Assembly (NCBI GenBank): GCA_026008535.1
Contig: BRKX01000004.1
Coordinates: forward strand, 58,412,501 to 58,476,500
DNA: 64,000 nucleotides
From: Perilla frutescens
Lineage: Eukaryota > Streptophyta > Magnoliopsida > Lamiales > Lamiaceae
Reading direction: 5' to 3'
The translations under genes and the position numbers were made by a program. Under the pieces are notes generated by a model. It was not told where the DNA came from. It did not search any database and saw nothing but the letters and a program-made list of their open reading frames with translations. Positions 58,775 through 64,000 of this stretch are shown piece by piece. Positions within the stretch are counted from its first letter, which is position 1. The number at the start of each line of letters is the position of its first letter.

Positions 58775-59077
58775 TTAGCCTTGTAGCACCCAATGTTTTC
58801 CAAATTTAGGGTTATTCAAAATTACAAAGGTAAAAGACATTGAACAACCTCATCATATTTCTTGGATGCGTGATTCTGATCCCGTATTTCTTCAGATGGT
58901 CGCATCAATCCCAGACGAATTACTTTAATTGATATTACCATTAATATTGGAAAGACAAGTTTCTTCATGTTGTGAGTCGATCATTTTTTTCTAGGACTGT
59001 AATTTTTGGGTTAAGGTTTCTAGTTTTAAAATTTTAGAGATAGAGATCAGAAGAGTATCGACTGTAATAAATGAAGC
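58775..59077. other. Intergenic, nothing recognised
   Basis: AT-rich, without reading frames of note. It ends with GAAGC, the duplication of the F1 LTR. Confidence 0.5.
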
Positions 59078-60804
59078 TGTTAGGAAAATTATTGGAAAAA
59101 TCTCAAATTATGGTTTTGATGAAATGTCAAAGCATGACTGATGATTTAATGAAAAAAATGAAGGTTAGCATAAGTTGGAAATCAAGGATAATGACCAAAT
59201 AAGACTTCAAGCTGAGATGAGAGACAGCTATTCAGAAGCATGGTCAACCAGCTTCCAGGTTGCCTTGATCAGACCAGTCAAAGTAAACTCTTCAAAGCTT
59301 GAGATAAGCTGTAAAGGGGGAAGAGAACTTTGGAGACTGATAGGCATCCACAGGTGAGTTGATCATCAGTCTTAGCAAAAAGCCAGGATAGATTGATTAG
59401 TAGAGTCAGCTTGAAAGCTGAAACTGATCTGATCAGAGATCAGTCAGAGCCGATCCTAAACTGATCAAAGATCAGTTTTCTGGTAAAATAGCTCTGAATG
59501 CTTTGAGCCTTCACTCAACTGACCATAGATCAGTTCAGAGAGAAAAGGTAAAAGCTCAATCAATAGCCAACTGATGAGTCTAGAATTGAAAGCTTTTAAG
59601 CTTAGCTGATAAGTCAGCTGAACTAGACTATATCATGATAGAAGCTCAAGGCAGCTGAAGATCTGCCAACTGGACAATCTCAGAGCTGAAAGCTGAGATT
59701 GCTGAGAGCCCGTCAGCTGAATCACCCGCTCCTACTGATAAGCAGTTAATGAAGATCTTACTAGGAAATCTTTATAAGATCCTGATGATCTGAGAGTAGG
59801 AAATATTAAGTCAAAACGACTAGGTCATTAAAAGAGCTTTAAATGGCCACAAGCATTAAATTGTTGTCGGTGATTTCTAAACATCACCATTCATAACGGT
59901 CAAAATATACTCATCCTTTTAAAGAGGGTGAAATCAATTTTGGCTAAGACTTTCGCCAATCTAAGTTTACTATTTTGCAGAACGAGCTATTTTTCCTCTC
60001 TCCCTATAGCTCAAAGCTCATAACTCTCAAAGTGCAAAAAGTCTCATACTGAGAAGGCGTGCTTCAAGTTAAGCAAGCTGCTAAGCTGACGTAGAATTCC
60101 AGCACGAGCAAAGCTTCTCAATACAGTCCTTCAAAGATCAACCACCCAGCTTAAGAGAAAGGAGAACTCCAGGTTGATAACAGATTCAAGACTGTTTTCT
60201 TGAAGATCGAGCGAGATCCAAAATCATGTAAAGACGGACAATAGCAACTAAAGTCTCAGCGAGCAGTTGGGACCGGTAAGTGTGAGCTGTTGACCCAGAA
60301 ACCAGCTGAGAAGGAGCGTGTACCGATAGGTCCGTTTTTCTGGGACAACAACAGTTGAAAAGGAGGTCGCGCTCGGGTTGAAGGGTGCCATTTTCAGGTC
60401 CAACAGGAATTCTTCACTGTGTAATTGTAATAAAGAAACTTTACTCTTGCATAGTGGATTGCCTTCTGCGGAAGGAAGAGAGGACGTAGAAGTAGGAAGC
60501 TTCAAACCTCTATAAAGCTCTGTGTGTGCCATTCTTACTATTTTTCAGTCTTGCAAGTTCTTTAACTGCACACATTCACACACACAGACTGAACTGACAA
60601 GCTTCAGCCACATCTTCCAGCTATTAGTTGAAAACTGATCAGCTCACCAGCTAGGCCTCTGTCAGCTTCTCTCAACTGATCAGTCAGCACAGATAAGTCT
60701 CAAAAGCGAGTCAGGGCCCTATCTATTCCGCATCTGTTTAAAATTTTTAAAGTCAGTTTATTCACCTCCCTCTAAACTGATAAAGGCTCGCACCGGGACC
60801 AACA
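59078..60804 (+). mobile_element. Solo LTR, family F (copy 1)
   Basis: 1727 bp, TGTTAGGAAAATTATTGG to CACCGGGACCAACA, with perfect GAAGC duplications (59073-59077 and 60805-60809). No PBS or coding domains, so it is a solo LTR. The CACCTCCCTCTAAACTGA tail followed by GGGACCAACA is reminiscent of SIRE/Maximus-type copia LTR ends; this affiliation is tentative. It is unusually rich in GATCAG/CTGATC and AGCTGA/TCAGCT words, including perfect inverted repeats. A TATA-like CTCTATAAAGCTC is near 60508. Confidence 0.8.
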
Positions 60805-62483
60805 GAAGCGATTATACTTTTATTTTTTTGTCTATGATACAATGAAACCATAGAGTTGAGTACTTGAGTACAAAATTTGTAGAAGTGTAGACTAGTCTAT
60901 TATAATTAAGTGAACTAATTTGATGTAAAAGATTAAATAAATAAATTTAAGAAAAATTTAAAATATTTATTGAAGGACGTTAGAAATAGTAAAGAAGAAG
61001 TGAAGAACCCACCATATCCAAGAACAGTGCATGAATAATAGAAACTTCGCGAAGATTGAGGGCTATAGCTATATGAATAATTTCTTTTACATGCAGGGGA
61101 CTATATGTTTGAATAATCTTTTCAAAAAAAGAATTGGAAAATATTAAATGAGTGGTGACTCTAAGGGTAAAGTTGAACATTTTAAATAATAATTTATTAA
61201 ACTTTGATTGGAGACTGAGAAAAAAAATGGGCTATGTTTATAATCTATCCATTAGAGGGTTATAATTGGTAGCTAATTATCTAATATGGGCTTCATGGTA
61301 GATTGATATGGTTGATGTAGCGTACATACATGGCATGTATAGAAAACTAGAAATATTCTAACCAGGGCGGAGGGAGGTAGGGCGAGGGAAAATGAAATTC
61401 TCTATCCCACTTTTCTCTATCTCATTTAGTGTCTCATTTTGATTTTTAATTCGATTTTCATAAAAAAAAATTCATTTTCAATTTGTTATGACTTAGTTTA
61501 ATTTTTTAATTATTATTCAGGGTTCATTCCACCCAATTAGAGATTATATTTATTTTTTAATATTTATTTCTTATTTTTTAGTTAATAAAATTGATTAATA
61601 TGGTTGATTATTCCAAAAGTAGGGTATATAATTTTTAAAATTTTTAATTTTTAGCAATAAATGTTGATTATGATTTGTAATACTATAATAAAATTTATTT
61701 TTGTAATAAATATTTTTAAAATATTAAATTTCATAGTGGGACACAATAGTGGAATATGAAAAGTGGATTAGAGGATTTTATCCCGAGCGAGGAAGGCCTC
61801 AAATTTTGAAACTTTTTTGGGTAGTTTAGTAATTTTACAATTTTTAACTATTTTTTTTAAACGAAGATACATCATCTCGATTTTCATATCCCAAAATAAA
61901 AAAAATATTTTTCTTGTGAAAACTAATATTGAATTTATACTAGACTCGCTTTAAATATTATATTTGGTTCAATTATTTCTAGTTATAATTTTTTTAAGGA
62001 TTCAAATTACTTTTCACTTAATTTGGTTCGTCGAAGTGTCAATTGTGTGGCAAATAGTTTAGTTAGGGCTACTGATATTTTTTTAAACCATTATTGTTGG
62101 GTCGAACCTCCGCCTTTTTGTGACAGACCTTCTCAATAGTTCGTGTTTTTCCAGTATTTGGTTGTAAAAAAAAATATATTTCATTGTCTTTATATCCAAC
62201 CTTGACTATAGTTTTTATTCATGTGTTTTTAACAATAATTTTCGGTAAAATAAACGTGATAATTTTTAGTATTTTAAATGATATTTTTTTTGTTTGATAA
62301 AATGTCTTATTTACATTATATAATTTAATGGAGCTTTTGAATACATCACAAATTTTACGTTATACGCCACTAATAAAATTAATTTATAATTAATTACTAA
62401 AATACTTTAAATACCCTTTAAAAATTAAAAGAAAAAACCCTTCCCAACACACGCACAAACTCGTTGCATGCCTTTTTTGAAAC
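60805..62483. other. Intergenic between two F LTRs, no gene
   Basis: Strongly AT-rich sequence without recognisable domains. The minus-strand frame 60980-61180 is a short hydrophobic chance frame. A GC-richer patch, GGGCGGAGGGAGGTAGGGCG, is near 61364. Nothing else is supported. Confidence 0.5.
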
Positions 62484-64000
62484 TGTTAGGAAAATTGTTG
62501 GGAAAATCCCAAATGGTAGTTTTGATGAAATGTCAAAACATGAATGATGATTTAATGAAAAACTGCAGGTTATGATAAGCTGAAAATCAAGGATAATGAC
62601 CAAATGAGACTTCAAGCTGAGATAAGAGACAACTATTCAGAAGCACGGTCAACCAGCTTACAGATTTCCTTGATTAGACCAGTCAAAGTAAACTCTTCAA
62701 AGCTTGAGATAAGCTGTAAATGAGGAAGAGAACTTTGGAGACTGGTAGGCATCCACAGATGAGTTGATCATCAGTCTTAGCAAAAAGCCAGGATAGATTG
62801 ATGAATAGAGTCAACTTGAAAGCTGAAATTGATCTGATCAGAGATCAGTCAGAGCTGATCCTAAACTGATCAAAGATCAGTTTACTGGTAAAATAGCTCT
62901 GAATGCTTTGAGCCTTCACTCAACTGACCATAGATCAGTTCAAATAGAAAAGGTAAAAGCTCATTCAGTAGCCAACTAATGAGTCTAGAATTGAAAGCTT
63001 TTAAGCTTAGCTGATAAGTTAGCTGAACTAGACTATATCATGACAGAAGCTCAAGGCAGTTGAAGATTTGCCAACTGAATAATGTCAGAGCTGAAAGCTC
63101 AGATAGCTGAGAGCCCGTCAGCTGAATCACCCGCTCCTACTGACAAGCAGTTAATGAAGATCTTACCATGAATTCTTTATAAGATCATGTTGATATGAGA
63201 GCAGGGAATATTAAAGTCAGAATGGCTAGTTTATTAAAAGAGCTTCAAACGGCTACAAGCATTAAATTGTTGTCGATGATTTCTAAACATCACCATTCAT
63301 AATGGTCAAAATTCACTCATCTTTTTAAAGAGGGTGAAATCAATTTTGGCCAAAACTTTCGCCAATCTAACTTTGCTATTTTGCAAAATGAGCCATTTCT
63401 CTTCTCTCTCTACAGCTCAAAGCTCATAACTCTCAAAGTGCGAAAAGTCTTATCTTGAGAAGGCGTGCTTCAAAGTCAAGCAAGCTGCTAAGCTGATGCA
63501 GAATTCCAGCAAGAGCAAAGCTTCTCAGTACAGTCCTTCAAAGATCAACCACCCAGCTCAAGAGAAATGAGCACTCCAAGATGATAACAGATTAAAGACT
63601 GTTCTCTTGAAGATCGAACGAGATCTAAAATCGTGTAAAGATGGACAATAGCACCTAAAGTCTTAGCGAGCAGTTGGGACCGGTAAGTGTGAGCTGTCGA
63701 CCTAGAAACCAGCTGAGGAGGAGCGTGTACCGATGGGTCCGTTCTTCCGGGATAGTAATAGTTGGAAAGGAGACCGCACTCGGGTTGAAGGGTGCCATTT
63801 TCAAGTTCAACAAGAATTCTTCACTATGTAATTGTAATAAAGAAACTTTACTCTTGCATAGTGGATTGCCTTCTGCGGAAGGAAGAGAGGACGTAGAAGT
63901 AGGAAGCTTCGAACCTCTATAAAGCTCTGTGTGTGCCGTTCTTACTATTTTTCAGTCTTGCAAGTTCTTTAACTGCACACATTCACACACACAGACTGAA
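62484..64000 (+). repeat. Family F LTR (copy 2), cut by the window end
   Basis: Starts TGTTAGGAAAATTGTTGG and follows copy 1 in order to the last base, equivalent to about 60591 of copy 1. The remaining roughly 210 bp of LTR and any internal region lie beyond 64000, so it may be a solo LTR or the 5' LTR of a full element. The upstream flank is GAAAC (62479-62483). Confidence 0.8.

Noticed and set aside
59175..59357. 60-residue plus-strand frame within the F LTR
   Set aside because: The corresponding part of copy 2 (about 62582-62764) does not keep it open, and there is no domain.
60980..61180. Hydrophobic 66-residue minus-strand frame
   Set aside because: Short, AT-rich and without neighbours or signals; consistent with chance.
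1..64000. CRISPR arrays, bacterial operons, tRNA or rRNA genes
   Set aside because: I looked for regular spacer-repeat patterns, cloverleaf A/B-box pairs and rRNA landmarks and saw none; the regular repeats present are satellite, microsatellite or transposon-end repeats.

Overview
The window looks like heterochromatic or intergenic DNA from a flowering plant, probably a eudicot. It is AT-rich and almost wholly made of nested LTR retrotransposons of both plant superfamilies (Ty1/copia and Ty3/gypsy), with a CACTA DNA transposon, MITE-like elements, solo LTRs and a satellite-like array. I see no intact host gene, no tRNA or rRNA gene, and no bacterial-type feature. The only host-gene-like exons are two exons of a TITAN-like (CENATAC/CCDC84 family) gene captured inside the CACTA element. 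Names used below: Gy-0 and Gy-A (gypsy), Co-B and Co-C (copia), F (a third LTR family).

Layout. 1-1183 is a Gy-0 protease-RT relic. 1211-6406 is the front of Gy-A1 (5' LTR interrupted by a CRM-like solo LTR, PBS, gag-protease). Co-B1 (5' LTR, long leader containing another solo LTR, broken gag) sits inside Gy-A1 from 6407. At 13144 the sequence flips. From there to 27547 everything reads backwards: a Co-C2 fragment, the tail and 3' LTR of Gy-A1, the Co-B1 3' LTR (itself split by the CACTA element 19197-24503), then Co-B1 pol. Gy-A2 (gag-protease, 3' region, LTR) follows at 27548-31348, then a Co-C LTR fragment. 31857-36363 holds small repeats and two TIR elements. 36364-57060 is a tandem array of ~235-bp units interrupted by complete Co-B2 (36903-44691), complete Co-C3 (45016-54367, minus strand) and a solo LTR (55291-56424). 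58181-58774 is a MITE. 59078-60804 is an F solo LTR and 62484-64000 a second F LTR running off the window.

How the parts relate. The inversion is supported by a split target-site duplication: CAGTT before the Co-B1 5' LTR (6402-6406) and its reverse complement AACTG beyond the Co-B1 3' LTR (18370-18374), with Gy-A sequence continuing on both sides. Gy-A1 and Gy-A2 both pass from protease straight to the post-integrase 3' region, so Gy-A appears to be a non-autonomous gag-protease family. Co-B1 and Co-B2 share the same gag deletion and the same loss of the protease active site, so Co-B looks like a non-autonomous copia family. Co-C, which keeps all domains although with stop codons in these copies, is the plausible kind of helper. 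Co-B and Co-C share a conserved hairpin around a TATA-like box in the LTR and a pair of short hairpin motifs before gag. All coordinates and motif readings are by eye; family names beyond superfamily are inference.
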